A model generated the notes under the pieces. That model searched no databases. It saw only the letters and a program-made list of their open reading frames with translations, and was not told where the DNA came from. A DNA stretch of 64,000 nt, from NCBI GenBank assembly GCA_024701455.1, contig JABXYP010000001.1:3104001-3168000 (forward strand), given 5' to 3'. Made by a program: the position numbers and the translations under genes. Of this stretch, positions 34,848 through 43,941 are shown one piece after another; the first letter of the stretch is position 1, and every line of letters begins with the position of its first letter. The stretch comes from Bacillus sp. A301a_S52. GTDB taxonomy: Bacteria; Bacillota; Bacilli; Bacillales; Salisediminibacteriaceae.

Positions 34848-36545
34848 CTAGTTAGAATGGTTTTCAGCTTTCTTTTTCTCCTCTTCTACAAGAACACGAC
34901 GCAATATTTTACCGACCATCGTTTTAGGCAGTTCCTCTCTAAATTCATAATATTGAGGAACTTTGTAAGAGGCTAAATGCTGCCTAGCAAAGTGATCGAG
35001 CGCCTCTTCTGTCACGTTCTCCCCTTCCTTTGTTACAACAAATGCTTTTACCGTCTCCCCACGGTAAGGATCAGGAATACCGATTGCACAGACTTCTTGT
35101 ATACTGTCATGTTCATAAAGAACTTCTTCAATTTCACGTGGATAAATGTTAAAACCACCTGCAATGATAAGATCTTTTTTGCGATCGACGATATAGAAAA
35201 AACCATCTTCATCCATATAGCCCATATCTCCAGTTAGAAACCATTCCCCTCGAAATGCAGCTTGGGTCTCTTCTGGACGCTTCCAATAGCCTTTCATGAC
35301 TTGAGGCCCCTTAATGACAAGCTCACCAATTTCCTTCGGTTTCGCAACTTCCCCTGTTTCTGCCGATAGCACTGCCACATCTGTATCTGGCCATGGCAAA
35401 CCAATAGATCCTTGTTTTCGTTCTCCCCACAGCAAGTTAGACACTGCCACAGGGGATGTTTCCGTTAAACCGTAACCTTCCACCAACCGTCCATTTGTCA
35501 CTTCTTCAAACGTCGTCTGCACTTCTAAAGGTAACGGGGCAGATCCACTTATACATGCTTTAATTGAAGAAAGATTGAATGTTTTAATATCAGGATGATT
35601 TAACAGTCCAATATACATTGTTGGAGCACCAGGATAGAGGGTCGCCTTGTGCTTTTCAATCGCTTTTAAAATCCCCTTAGCATCAAATTTTGGAATGATG
35701 ATCATTTTAAAAGCCATTCTAATACTTAAATTCATGACAGTTGTCATACCATACACATGGAAAAAAGGTAAGGCCGCAAGAACGACCTCCTCTCCAGGTA
35801 CTAATTTATACATCCATTCTTCGCATTGCTGAGTGTTTACAGTTAAGTTGTAATGTGTGAGCATAACCCCTTTAGCAGGCCCTGTAGTCCCGCCCGTATA
35901 TTGTAGCAGTGCCAAATCTTCTATCGGATCGATATCGATAGGAATTTCTCGTACTTCGCCCCGTTTGAGTAAGTGAGCAAACGAATGCAAGTGATCGTTA
36001 TACACCACTTCCACTTTTAATCCCGTATTTCTCTTTTGAATAAAAGGATAAATCATATTTTTAGGAAAAGGTAGAAAATCTTTAATGGCTGTGACAATGA
36101 TATGCTCCAAATTTGTTTTATCTTGAATCTTGGCGACACGAGGGTAAACAAGGTCGAGACAAATCATTACTTTTGCCCCTGCATCATTCATCTGATGCTC
36201 TATCTCTCTCTCTACATATAACGGGTTTGTTTCTACGACAATAGCTCCTGCAAATAGTGCTCCATAATAAGAAATAACTGCCTGCGGACTGTTTGCTAAC
36301 ATAATAGCCACTCGATCCCCTTTTCTTACACCAAGTGCCCTTAATTGATCCGCTAGTTTCAATGCATTGTCACAAACTTCCTTGTACGTCATTTCCTTAC
36401 CCATAAAGTGAAAAGCAGCTTTATCAGGAAAATTCACCGCAGCCCGCTTCAAATAGCTTTGTAATGTGGCAATTTCATAATTTATCGACGCGGGAATGTT
36501 TTCCGGATAATGTCTCAACCATGGCTTTTCCGTTATTGTTTCCAT
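34848..36545 (-). CDS. lcfA: Long-chain fatty-acid-CoA ligase (first copy)
   Basis: 565 residues. AMP-binding signature LLQYTGGTTGPAKGVMLTHY, CISGSAPLPLEVQ, and the C-terminal TGDMGYMDEDGFFYIVDRKK plus GGFNIYPREIEEVLYE. It resembles B. subtilis LcfA, whose gene neighbours fadR. ATG at 36545 follows GGGAGG. No FadR box was recognised upstream of this gene or its copy. Two ligases may differ in chain length or in timing. Confidence 0.96.
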   Translation of the reverse strand: METITEKPWLRHYPENIPASINYEIATLQSYLKRAAVNFPDKAAFHFMGKEMTYKEVCDNALKLADQLRALGVRKGDRVAIMLANSPQAVISYYGALFAGAIVVETNPLYVEREIEHQMNDAGAKVMICLDLVYPRVAKIQDKTNLEHIIVTAIKDFLPFPKNMIYPFIQKRNTGLKVEVVYNDHLHSFAHLLKRGEVREIPIDIDPIEDLALLQYTGGTTGPAKGVMLTHYNLTVNTQQCEEWMYKLVPGEEVVLAALPFFHVYGMTTVMNLSIRMAFKMIIIPKFDAKGILKAIEKHKATLYPGAPTMYIGLLNHPDIKTFNLSSIKACISGSAPLPLEVQTTFEEVTNGRLVEGYGLTETSPVAVSNLLWGERKQGSIGLPWPDTDVAVLSAETGEVAKPKEIGELVIKGPQVMKGYWKRPEETQAAFRGEWFLTGDMGYMDEDGFFYIVDRKKDLIIAGGFNIYPREIEEVLYEHDSIQEVCAIGIPDPYRGETVKAFVVTKEGENVTEEALDHFARQHLASYKVPQYYEFREELPKTMVGKILRRVLVEEEKKKAENHSN

Positions 36546-36831
36546 CGCACAACCTCCCTTGGTCTTTATCCTCTCCTTCAGTCAATGATTGTCGATGAAA
36601 AAAGCACAAACGGTCTCCAACTAATTATCTGTCACCGCTGTTCTCATCTAAGGCATTCTTCTCTCTTACATCCATTGTAATGAAAACGCATTCAAATTAA
36701 AACATATTTGTTAAAACTTTATGAACTTTTAATCGCTAATATGATAATCTAAACTATCTATCACCTGTCTTCCCCTCACTATGGTTTTATTTCCATGTAA
36801 GTTTGGTGAGCAATAAATGAGCGAAACAAGG
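36546..36831. other. Upstream region of the first acyl-CoA ligase
   Basis: AT-rich, no gene. No FadR-type palindrome and no good cre site were seen, so regulation of lcfA remains open. Confidence 0.4.
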
Positions 36832-36911
36832 CATAAAACGAACCTTTAATCCTCTTCTCACACTGATTGGTCGTTGAGTGAATTAGGACATGGGTCCGAT
36901 AGCCGTGAAAC
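36832..36911 (+). repeat. Dispersed intergenic repeat, degenerate copy (R7)
   Basis: ATAAAACGAACCTTTAAT, then CACTGATTGGTCGTTGAGTG and AATTAGGACAT, then GGTCCGATAGCCGTGAAA. The left arm of hairpin 1 is lost and hairpin 2 is deleted at the same junction as in R6. Confidence 0.75.
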
Positions 36912-36967
36912 ATGATTATTCTCAGAACTGACGTTAGAAATCGTCTATTATGCTAGGCAAACAAAAG

Positions 36968-36991
36968 AAGCGGCTCTTTAAAGAGAACGCT
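36968..36991 (-). terminator. Terminator after the 26-residue ORF
   Basis: On the minus strand AGCG-CTCTTT pairs with AAAGAG-CGCT with one internal mismatch, then TCTTTTGTTT. It probably ends the polX-mutS2-yshE transcript. Confidence 0.65.
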
Positions 36992-37004
36992 CCTGTTCTT
37001 TTAT

Positions 37005-37085
37005 TTAGAAGAAAATTAAGAATATAACCCCTGCAACCATAAACCCCGCACATAGTCCTATGAGGACCTTCCAAAGTGTTTCCAT
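37005..37085 (-). CDS. 26-residue single-pass membrane peptide
   Basis: ATG at 37085 follows AAAAAGGAGCAAAAGT, a strong ribosome site. The peptide METLWKVLIG... has one hydrophobic helix rich in Gly, Val, Ile and Phe and ends FLIFF. It lies 24 bp after the yshE-like gene and just before a terminator, so it is probably the last gene of that transcript. The size and composition fit a membrane-embedded small protein; function is unknown. Confidence 0.65.
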   Translation of the reverse strand: METLWKVLIGLCAGFMVAGVIFLIFF

Positions 37086-37108
37086 ACTTTTGCTCCTTTT
37101 TCATGCCC

Positions 37109-37516
37109 TTACTTAATAGTTGCTCCAATGATAAAAGATAACGAGACCGATAAGACAAACGATATGAGACCAACTGCTTTATTATTATTCTTTAACTCAT
37201 CGTCTACTTTGAATCCAGGTGTGAGAAATTCAAAAATAAAATAAACGAATAATAAAAGAATAAATCCATAGGCACCCCAACCGAGCATTTCCAAAACAGT
37301 ATCATTCGCTATGATCGAGTGTTGAAAAACGTTTGCAACACCGAACGTTTTTCCTGCGGTAGCCAAAGCCACCGCAAGATTTCCTTTTTTGACTTCGCCC
37401 CAAGTACTGTAAGTCGTTACCCACTCAAAAATCGAGAGGGCGATGATAATACTAATAACCACAATGCTATATACACCAGCAGTATAAACGTATTCATGTG
37501 TAAAAAAGGATTTCAT
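37109..37516 (-). CDS. yshE: DUF350 membrane protein (YshE)
   Basis: 135 residues with four hydrophobic segments (about 15-33, 45-58, 75-98 and 112-133) and DUF350 features: YSIVVISIIIALSIFEWVTT, GNLAVALATAGKTFGVANVF. Function is not established. Position after mutS2 is as in B. subtilis. Confidence 0.88.
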   Translation of the reverse strand: MKSFFTHEYVYTAGVYSIVVISIIIALSIFEWVTTYSTWGEVKKGNLAVALATAGKTFGVANVFQHSIIANDTVLEMLGWGAYGFILLLFVYFIFEFLTPGFKVDDELKNNNKAVGLISFVLSVSLSFIIGATIK

Positions 37517-37532
37517 CTCTTCATCCTCCCCA

Positions 37533-39905
37533 TTATTTGAGTGACACGACGGTCACGCCGGATCCGCCTTCTCCCTGTGTCCCTAATCGTGTATCTTCTA
37601 CATTCCGATGACTTTTCAATAGTTCTTGAACACCCTTCCTTAAAGCCCCTGTTCCTTTACCATGAATAATGGATACTTGATGGTAACCTGCTAAGACAGC
37701 ATCATCAAGATATTTTTCTACTTCCAGCATGGCATTTTCATACCGTTCTCCCCGCAAGTCTAGTTCTGTTTTCACATGTGCTTCTCTACCTCGAATCGTT
37801 GCTAGTGGTTTAGTTTCCACAGCTTTTGGACGGTTAATATAAAGAAGATCTTCTTTTCTCACTTTCATTTTCATCATACCAAGTTGCACGTAATATTCTT
37901 TATCATTTACTTTATCAACGATATGACCTTTTTGGTCGAAGCTTACTACTTTCACTTCATCACCTGGAATTAACTTATCTACATCAGGATTATGTTTTAT
38001 AGGTACAGGCTTTTTCTTTTGTGTAGTTAAAGACGGTTCTGCCATTTCTAATCGTTTTTTAGCATTTATTAACTCATGATCTTTGACAGCAGGATTATGT
38101 TTCTGAATTTCCCTTAATTCCTCAATAATCTGTTCCGCTTCTTCTTTTGCTTTCTTTATAGAATCAGCTGCTTTGTCTTCAGCAGTTTGAAGCACTTTCT
38201 GCTTTTCTTCTTCAAATTTTTCCATCTCCTGAGCAAGCTCATGATGAATTTGTTCTGCTTCTTTTCTTAGTCGCTCTGCCTCTTCCATCTCTTTCTCAGC
38301 CAATTTCCGACTATCCTCAAGTGATGAAATCATGTTTTCTACTTTATTAGAGTCTGTTGTAATGTGACTTTTAGCTCCTTCAATGATATGGTCACTCAAA
38401 CCTAATCGTCTGCTAATGGCAAAAGCATTACTCCTACCAGGAACACCGATGAGAAGGCGATACGTCGGTCTTAATGTATCCACATCAAACTCGACACTCG
38501 CATTCTTAACTCCTTCTCGATTATAAGCGTAACCTTTTAATTCACTGTAATGGGTCGTAGCTATAACTTTGGCTCCTACACTGTATACGCGATCTAATAT
38601 TGAAATAGCGAGTGCAGCTCCTTCTGTAGGGTCCGTCCCCGCACCAAGCTCATCGAAAAGAACGAGTGATTGGAAATCCACTTCTTCCATAATGTTAACG
38701 ATGTTAGTCATATGCGAGGAAAACGTACTTAAGCTCTGTTCAATTGACTGTTCGTCCCCAATATCCGCAAAGATCTTCTGAAAAATAGCGGCTTCTGATC
38801 CTTCTTCACAGGGAATATGAAGGCCTGACTGAACCATTAATGTTAAAAGACCGACCGTTTTTAGTGTGACGGTTTTTCCGCCTGTATTAGGACCAGTAAT
38901 AACGAGTGAGGAAAATTCCCCACCAAGTTCTATATCAATCGGAACGATTTCATCTTCGGGAATAAGCGGGTGCCGAGCTTTGTCCATTTTAATAAAGCCT
39001 TCAGTATTTAATTTTGGCTCAATCGCTTTAATTGAATGGCTATATAACGCTTTGGCAAACATAAAGTCCACTTCCGTCATCACACTAACATTCATTGTTA
39101 AAGTGTCAACTTCTACACTTACTTGCCCCGATAAAACGTGCAGAATCCGCTGTATTTCTTGATTTTCCTTCATTCTACTTTCTCGTAGCTGGTTGTTCAT
39201 TTGCACCACAGATTCTGGTTCCACAAACAGTGTAGCGCCTGAGGCTGACTGGTCATGTACCATTCCACCAAAATGACCTCTGTATTCAGCTTTAACTGGA
39301 ATAACGTAACGATCATTTCTTATCGTAATAATAGCGTCAGAAAGCATTTTTCGTCCACTAGAAGAGCGTGTGATGCTTTCAAGTTTAGATCTTATGCCTG
39401 ATTCATAGGAGCGAATCTGTTGACGTATTGACCTTAAAGCAGGACTAGCAGAATCGAGTACACCGCCATTTTCATCAATCGCCTGATTAATGTCCCTTTC
39501 AAGCTCTGCTAATAGCACAATATCCTTTACGAGCTCAGGCAAAATCTTAATATCAACGCCTTCTTCTACAAGTGTTTCCACAAAACGTTTAAAGCGACGG
39601 CTACTGTATATGGTCGAAGATATATCAAGTAATTCATGTTCGCTTAGTAATCCACCGATATTCGCTCTTTTCAACGATTCACGAATATCTCTCAGCCCAC
39701 CTAAAGGCACTTGTCCTTTTAATCGAATCACTTTTGCACCTTCTTGGGTACGAGCTTGTGCCTCTTTGATTGCGGTAAAATCAAATGAAGGAAGCAACTC
39801 TTTGACACGTTGTTTACCTAAAGAAGAACTTGCAAACTCGAGGAGCTGCTTTTTCATTTTATCGTATTCTAAAATGCGACTAACCTTGTTGATCACAAGG
39901 GTCAC
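37533..39905 (-). CDS. mutS2: MutS2 endonuclease/ATPase
   Basis: 790 residues. Core and lever regions lead to the ABC-type ATPase with Walker [17 protein letters not shown] near 335 and Walker [20 protein letters not shown] near 415, then a long coiled coil (about 515-620) and a C-terminal Smr nuclease domain ([30 protein letters not shown]). It lacks the mismatch-recognition domain of MutS. MutS2 acts on recombination intermediates and, in B. subtilis, on collided ribosomes. Confidence 0.97.
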   Translation of the reverse strand: MTLVINKVSRILEYDKMKKQLLEFASSSLGKQRVKELLPSFDFTAIKEAQARTQEGAKVIRLKGQVPLGGLRDIRESLKRANIGGLLSEHELLDISSTIYSSRRFKRFVETLVEEGVDIKILPELVKDIVLLAELERDINQAIDENGGVLDSASPALRSIRQQIRSYESGIRSKLESITRSSSGRKMLSDAIITIRNDRYVIPVKAEYRGHFGGMVHDQSASGATLFVEPESVVQMNNQLRESRMKENQEIQRILHVLSGQVSVEVDTLTMNVSVMTEVDFMFAKALYSHSIKAIEPKLNTEGFIKMDKARHPLIPEDEIVPIDIELGGEFSSLVITGPNTGGKTVTLKTVGLLTLMVQSGLHIPCEEGSEAAIFQKIFADIGDEQSIEQSLSTFSSHMTNIVNIMEEVDFQSLVLFDELGAGTDPTEGAALAISILDRVYSVGAKVIATTHYSELKGYAYNREGVKNASVEFDVDTLRPTYRLLIGVPGRSNAFAISRRLGLSDHIIEGAKSHITTDSNKVENMISSLEDSRKLAEKEMEEAERLRKEAEQIHHELAQEMEKFEEEKQKVLQTAEDKAADSIKKAKEEAEQIIEELREIQKHNPAVKDHELINAKKRLEMAEPSLTTQKKKPVPIKHNPDVDKLIPGDEVKVVSFDQKGHIVDKVNDKEYYVQLGMMKMKVRKEDLLYINRPKAVETKPLATIRGREAHVKTELDLRGERYENAMLEVEKYLDDAVLAGYHQVSIIHGKGTGALRKGVQELLKSHRNVEDTRLGTQGEGGSGVTVVSLK

Positions 39906-39911
39906 CTCCAG

Positions 39912-41633
39912 TTATTCCTGTCTTTTTTCTCTTATGAACTTACTAAACCTTTCAGCACTCCACGTATTAACGACCGTTTCGTCTGTTAGCCATCCACGAC
40001 GAGCTGTCTTCACCCCAATTGACATATGATCAAGCATATCAAATCTGTGTGCATCTGTATTAATGCAAATTTTCACACCAGACTCCTGTGCTTTTTTTAA
40101 CCTATCAGCTGATAGGTCAAGCCTATTTGGGTTTGCATTTAACTCGAGAATCGTTTGTGTCTCAGCCGCCAGTTCGAATAAGCGGTTCATATTTACAGGG
40201 TAGCCGTCTCTTCGTCCAATTAATCTTCCTGTAGGATGAGCAATCATACTAACATATGGATTACGGCAGGCCGCTTCTAAACGTTTCATAATCATTTCTT
40301 CGTCCTGACTAAATGCCGAATGGATAGAAGCAATAACAAAATCGATCTCTTTCAGTACATCATCCCTATAATCTAATGTCCCATCAGGTAAAATATCCAT
40401 TTCAATCCCGGTGAAAACAGTAAATGAATCCTGTTTGTCATTAATGGCACGCACCTCGGCATGTTGGCGCTTTAACCTTTCGACTGTGAGACCGTTCGCT
40501 ACTTTTAGATACTGAGAATGGTCTGTGATCGCCATGTACTCATATCCCTTTTTCTGGCATGCTGCTACCATCTCTTCAATGGATTGAGCCCCGTCACTCC
40601 ACGTCGTATGCATGTGAAGATCCCCTTTGATGGCGTCTTCGTTGATCAGTTTATCAGCTTGGACGGCTTTTTCTAATTCTCCCATTCCCTCACGAATTTC
40701 AGGGGGAATAAAAGGTAAATTAAAATGGTTAAAAAACGCTGTTTCAGTAGTGAAATGGTGCACCTTGTCAGTTCCCTCTTCCTCTACACCATACTCACTT
40801 ATTTTTTCCCCTCGTTCTTTTGCTCGTTGACGCATTAATACGTTATGATCCTTTGAACCAGTGAAATGATGGAGTGTTGTAGCAAACGACTCATCTTTAA
40901 CCATTCTAAAATCAACTGGGACAATGATTTCCCCATAAGTAAGTTCCACACTGACTTTCGTTTCGCCATGACCGATTATTTCAGTCACATGGGGCATAGC
41001 AACTAATTCTTCACCTACATTGAGCGGATCGTCTGTGGAAATAATGAAATCAAGATCTTTAACTGTTTCTCTTCCCCTTCTAAAGCTTCCGGCTAATTCA
41101 AAACGCTCGACTGCTTCAATACTAGCAAGACGCTTTTTTAAGTCCTCCGCTGCAGGAAGTACTTGTGCAATTGTGAGACGTTCTGGACGTTTACCTAAGT
41201 CAGCAAGTGCTGCAAGTATTTTTTCTTCTGATTTAACTCCGAATCCAGCCAAATCTCTCACTTGCTTTTCTTCACATACTTTCTTTAAAGATTCAGCATC
41301 TATAACACCTAATTGTTGATAAAGCTTGCCTATTTTTTTCCCACCAAGACCTTGTAGCTTCAACAACGGCAGTAAGCCATCAGGAAGTTCCTCTGCTAAT
41401 TCGGTTAATAACGCTGTTTCACCCGTTTCTTTTAAATCTTTAATGATAGCGGCTGTCCCTTTTCCAATTCCATTTAAAGTTGATGGGTCTTCAATCTCAT
41501 CAAGCGTACGTTCATCACGCTCTAACGCTTGGGCTGCTTTTCGATATGCAGAGACTCGAAAAGCATTCTCCCCTTTTATCTCTAAGTAGACGGCAATTTG
41601 CTCTAATGCATTCAGCACGTCTTTTTTATTCAT
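39912..41633 (-). CDS. polX: Family-X DNA polymerase/3'-5' exonuclease PolX
   Basis: 573 residues from ATG 41633, aligned with the B. subtilis start (MNKKDVLNALEQIAVYLE); in-frame ATG at 41642 is also possible. N-terminal helix-hairpin-helix domain, polymerase palm with GSFRRGRETVKDLDFIIS, then a PHP domain from about 335 (DLHMHTTWSDGAQS, AITDHSQYL, INTDAHRFDML) that supplies exonuclease and AP-endonuclease activity. Acts in base-excision and gap repair. Confidence 0.96.
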   Translation of the reverse strand: MNKKDVLNALEQIAVYLEIKGENAFRVSAYRKAAQALERDERTLDEIEDPSTLNGIGKGTAAIIKDLKETGETALLTELAEELPDGLLPLLKLQGLGGKKIGKLYQQLGVIDAESLKKVCEEKQVRDLAGFGVKSEEKILAALADLGKRPERLTIAQVLPAAEDLKKRLASIEAVERFELAGSFRRGRETVKDLDFIISTDDPLNVGEELVAMPHVTEIIGHGETKVSVELTYGEIIVPVDFRMVKDESFATTLHHFTGSKDHNVLMRQRAKERGEKISEYGVEEEGTDKVHHFTTETAFFNHFNLPFIPPEIREGMGELEKAVQADKLINEDAIKGDLHMHTTWSDGAQSIEEMVAACQKKGYEYMAITDHSQYLKVANGLTVERLKRQHAEVRAINDKQDSFTVFTGIEMDILPDGTLDYRDDVLKEIDFVIASIHSAFSQDEEMIMKRLEAACRNPYVSMIAHPTGRLIGRRDGYPVNMNRLFELAAETQTILELNANPNRLDLSADRLKKAQESGVKICINTDAHRFDMLDHMSIGVKTARRGWLTDETVVNTWSAERFSKFIREKRQE

Positions 41634-41785
41634 CAACGACATTCCTTTCACCTCTTAACATAGTCACAGTTCAGTTTACTTCTTCATCATAGCCAATCCG
41701 TGCGACTATTCGCAAGTAGAATAGATCACTTGGAGAAATCTCATATTTTAAAACAGCAATAAAGCTTTCCATCGATGACGGAAAG

Positions 41786-42328
41786 CTAATCGTGACTACC
41801 CTGTATCCACAATTCTTTTAGTTGGTTAGAAATGATTGGCGTATAATCTAAGATCATTTGAGCAAATGATGAGTTTTGTAGCATCGCCTGTATCATATCG
41901 ATTTGTATAAGGGCTGCTAAATGAAGGAGAATCACAATAATAATTAAGCCTTCTAAAAAGCCAAGCAAACCGCCGAGCCAACCGTTTAACATATTTAGAA
42001 TTGGCAGGTGGGCGATAAAATCAAACAAAGAGGCTACGATCTGCATTATAATTTTTGCTATGATAAACAAGATAACAAATGCAATACCGTTGTAATAGAC
42101 CATCTCAACATTGAAGGCTTCAACAAGAAGCGTCAGCCCTGAATTGTCTGATAATTGTGGGAAAGGAACCCACAGCCTAATATAATGAGCCACTTCTTCG
42201 TAATATAAATAAGCAACTACAAAAGAAATAATTAGCCCGCCAATATGTAAAATTTGCAAAATTAGCCCGCGACGGAATCCAATAAAAAAACTAATAATTA
42301 AAGCAAGAAACAGTATGACACTAAGCAT
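41786..42328 (-). CDS. CvpA-family membrane protein (YshB)
   Basis: 180 residues with four transmembrane segments; opening SVILFLALIISFFIGFRRGL and the NGWLGGLLGFLEGLIIIVIL segment are typical of CvpA proteins. The family is tied to colicin V production in E. coli and to envelope homeostasis, but the mechanism is unknown. Five bp separate it from zapA. The same zapA-cvpA-polX-mutS2 order occurs in B. subtilis. Confidence 0.9.
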   Translation of the reverse strand: MLSVILFLALIISFFIGFRRGLILQILHIGGLIISFVVAYLYYEEVAHYIRLWVPFPQLSDNSGLTLLVEAFNVEMVYYNGIAFVILFIIAKIIMQIVASLFDFIAHLPILNMLNGWLGGLLGFLEGLIIIVILLHLAALIQIDMIQAMLQNSSFAQMILDYTPIISNQLKELWIQGSHD

Positions 42329-42333
42329 CGTCT

Positions 42334-42588
42334 TTAGTCCTCGTCTTTCTTTTCATCTTCCATTTTTTTTAATATGGATAAATAATCGTTACCGATATTT
42401 ACTGCTGTTAATACAGCTAATTTAGTAGAATCTAAATATGGATTGTGGTGTTTAAGCTCTTTCATTTTTGTATCAATGAGGGCTGCTACCTCCTGGATAT
42501 GTTCAGAGCTTTCATCACCGACGATGGTGTAAGGCTGATTATAAATTGTCACATTGGTTCGATTTTTCTCACGTTCTTCTCCCACCAA
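42334..42588 (-). CDS. zapA: Cell division protein ZapA
   Basis: About 84 residues. NVTIYNQPYTIVGDESSEHI and the helical tail VLTAVNIGNDYLSILKKMED match ZapA, which cross-links FtsZ filaments at the division ring. The start is unusual: TTG at 42588 or GTG at 42585, behind GGGGG rather than a standard AGGAGG. Confidence 0.93.
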   Translation of the reverse strand: MVGEEREKNRTNVTIYNQPYTIVGDESSEHIQEVAALIDTKMKELKHHNPYLDSTKLAVLTAVNIGNDYLSILKKMEDEKKDED

Positions 42589-42812
42589 TTAAGCCCCCGT
42601 TCGTCATAGAAATCCTATCATATATCATAACACGTCAGTCAAAGGTTGAAAATATAAATTAAATCTGCTTAAGTAATGAAATAAAGCTGTAAATTGTCTA
42701 TACTTAAGAAAACTTCCTGATTTGCTCGCGTATGAGTCATTTCAAAGCACGTTTTACAATAACCTCAATGTCGAAACATTGTCACTTTATTTAAATGAAA
42801 GGCGGACATTTC

Positions 42813-43769
42813 ATGAGTTATGAAGTCATTAACGTTTCAAGAAAAAAATTGGAAGAAATGAAAGCTCACTATCGTTCATCTTTGAAAGCAACAGCCCCTC
42901 AAGGAGCTATTTTTAGTGCTAAAACAGTCGGTTGTCATGTGACCGCCTATCAGTCTGGAAAGGTTCTATTTCAAGGTAAAGAGGCTTCTAAAGAAGCTGT
43001 CCAATGGCAAAATGAGTTATCAGCACATAACCAATCACTAGCAACATCTACTACTCAAAAAAAACACGTGGATAACCATAGCTATTATCCCCCTAATAAT
43101 CTAGAAGAACTCACGATCCTCGGTAGTGATGAGACAGGAACTGGTGATTATTTTGGACCTATGACCGTTGCTTGTGCCCATTTAACAGCTGAACAAATAA
43201 AGATAATTGACAGTTGGGGGGTACGCGACTCAAAGACAATCAAAGACGCTGATATCCGATATTTAGCTCCAAAACTATTGAAAGAATGCACCTATAGTTT
43301 ACTTGTTTTAAAAAATGATAAGTACAATGAGATGCAGGCAAAAGGAATGAATCAAGGCGAAATGAAAGCACTCTTACACCATCGAGCGATCACGAATGTG
43401 ATGGCCGCCTGTAACGAAAAAGATCTCAATTTTGACGGTGTGCTCATAGATCAATTCGTCACACCAAGTGGTTATTTTAAATACCTCTCAGAAAACGGGA
43501 CAACATGGACAGCGAAAACACCCATTTACTTTGCAACGAAAGCTGAAAGTAAACATCCAGCAGTAGCTACTGCCTCCATTCTCGCACGCTATGCTTTCTT
43601 AAAAGAAATGGACACATTATCTAAAAAATTCGGTGTTACGATTCCAAAAGGGGCTGGCCCCCATGTAGACCTTGCCGCTAAAGAGATTGTCCAACAGTTC
43701 GGTAAAGAGACACTTTACTCTATAACAAAATGGCATTTTTCCAACACCCAACGCGCTTTAGCTCGTTAA
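42813..43769 (+). CDS. rnhC: Ribonuclease HIII
   Basis: 318 residues from ATG 42813 (AAAGGCGG 7 nt upstream; an in-frame ATG at 42795 is less likely). An N-terminal substrate-binding domain of about 85 residues is followed by the RNase HII-like catalytic domain: ILGSDETGTGDYFGPMTVAC (catalytic Asp-Glu), RDSKTIKD and LIDQFVTPSGYF. It cleaves RNA in RNA-DNA hybrids. Plus strand, opposite to zapA. Confidence 0.96.
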   Translation: MSYEVINVSRKKLEEMKAHYRSSLKATAPQGAIFSAKTVGCHVTAYQSGKVLFQGKEASKEAVQWQNELSAHNQSLATSTTQKKHVDNHSYYPPNNLEELTILGSDETGTGDYFGPMTVACAHLTAEQIKIIDSWGVRDSKTIKDADIRYLAPKLLKECTYSLLVLKNDKYNEMQAKGMNQGEMKALLHHRAITNVMAACNEKDLNFDGVLIDQFVTPSGYFKYLSENGTTWTAKTPIYFATKAESKHPAVATASILARYAFLKEMDTLSKKFGVTIPKGAGPHVDLAAKEIVQQFGKETLYSITKWHFSNTQRALAR

Positions 43770-43878
43770 GAACGCTCTTTTAAAAATAAACTAATATCAT
43801 GATACCTTTCGCACTATGTACGTGATTTTTGACCATATAAAGTCACATAATATTATAAGGTAAGACAAAAAAAGGAAA

Positions 43879-43923
43879 GACCTCAGACTACCGTCACTCT
43901 GGAGAGTGGCTTCATCTGAGGTC
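43879..43923 (-). terminator. Terminator of pheST
   Basis: GACCTCAGA pairs with TCTGAGGTC, with inner CCACTCTCCAGAGTG folding. The minus strand continues TTTCCTTTTTTTG, a good U-run, 20 nt after the pheT stop. Confidence 0.85.
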
Positions 43924-43941
43924 TGTTTTGATTAATACACT

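Noticed and set aside
36546..36700. FadR box before the first lcfA
   Set aside because: Only a weak GTCAATGATTG stretch is present; no TGAATGA/TCATTCA pair at the right spacing.
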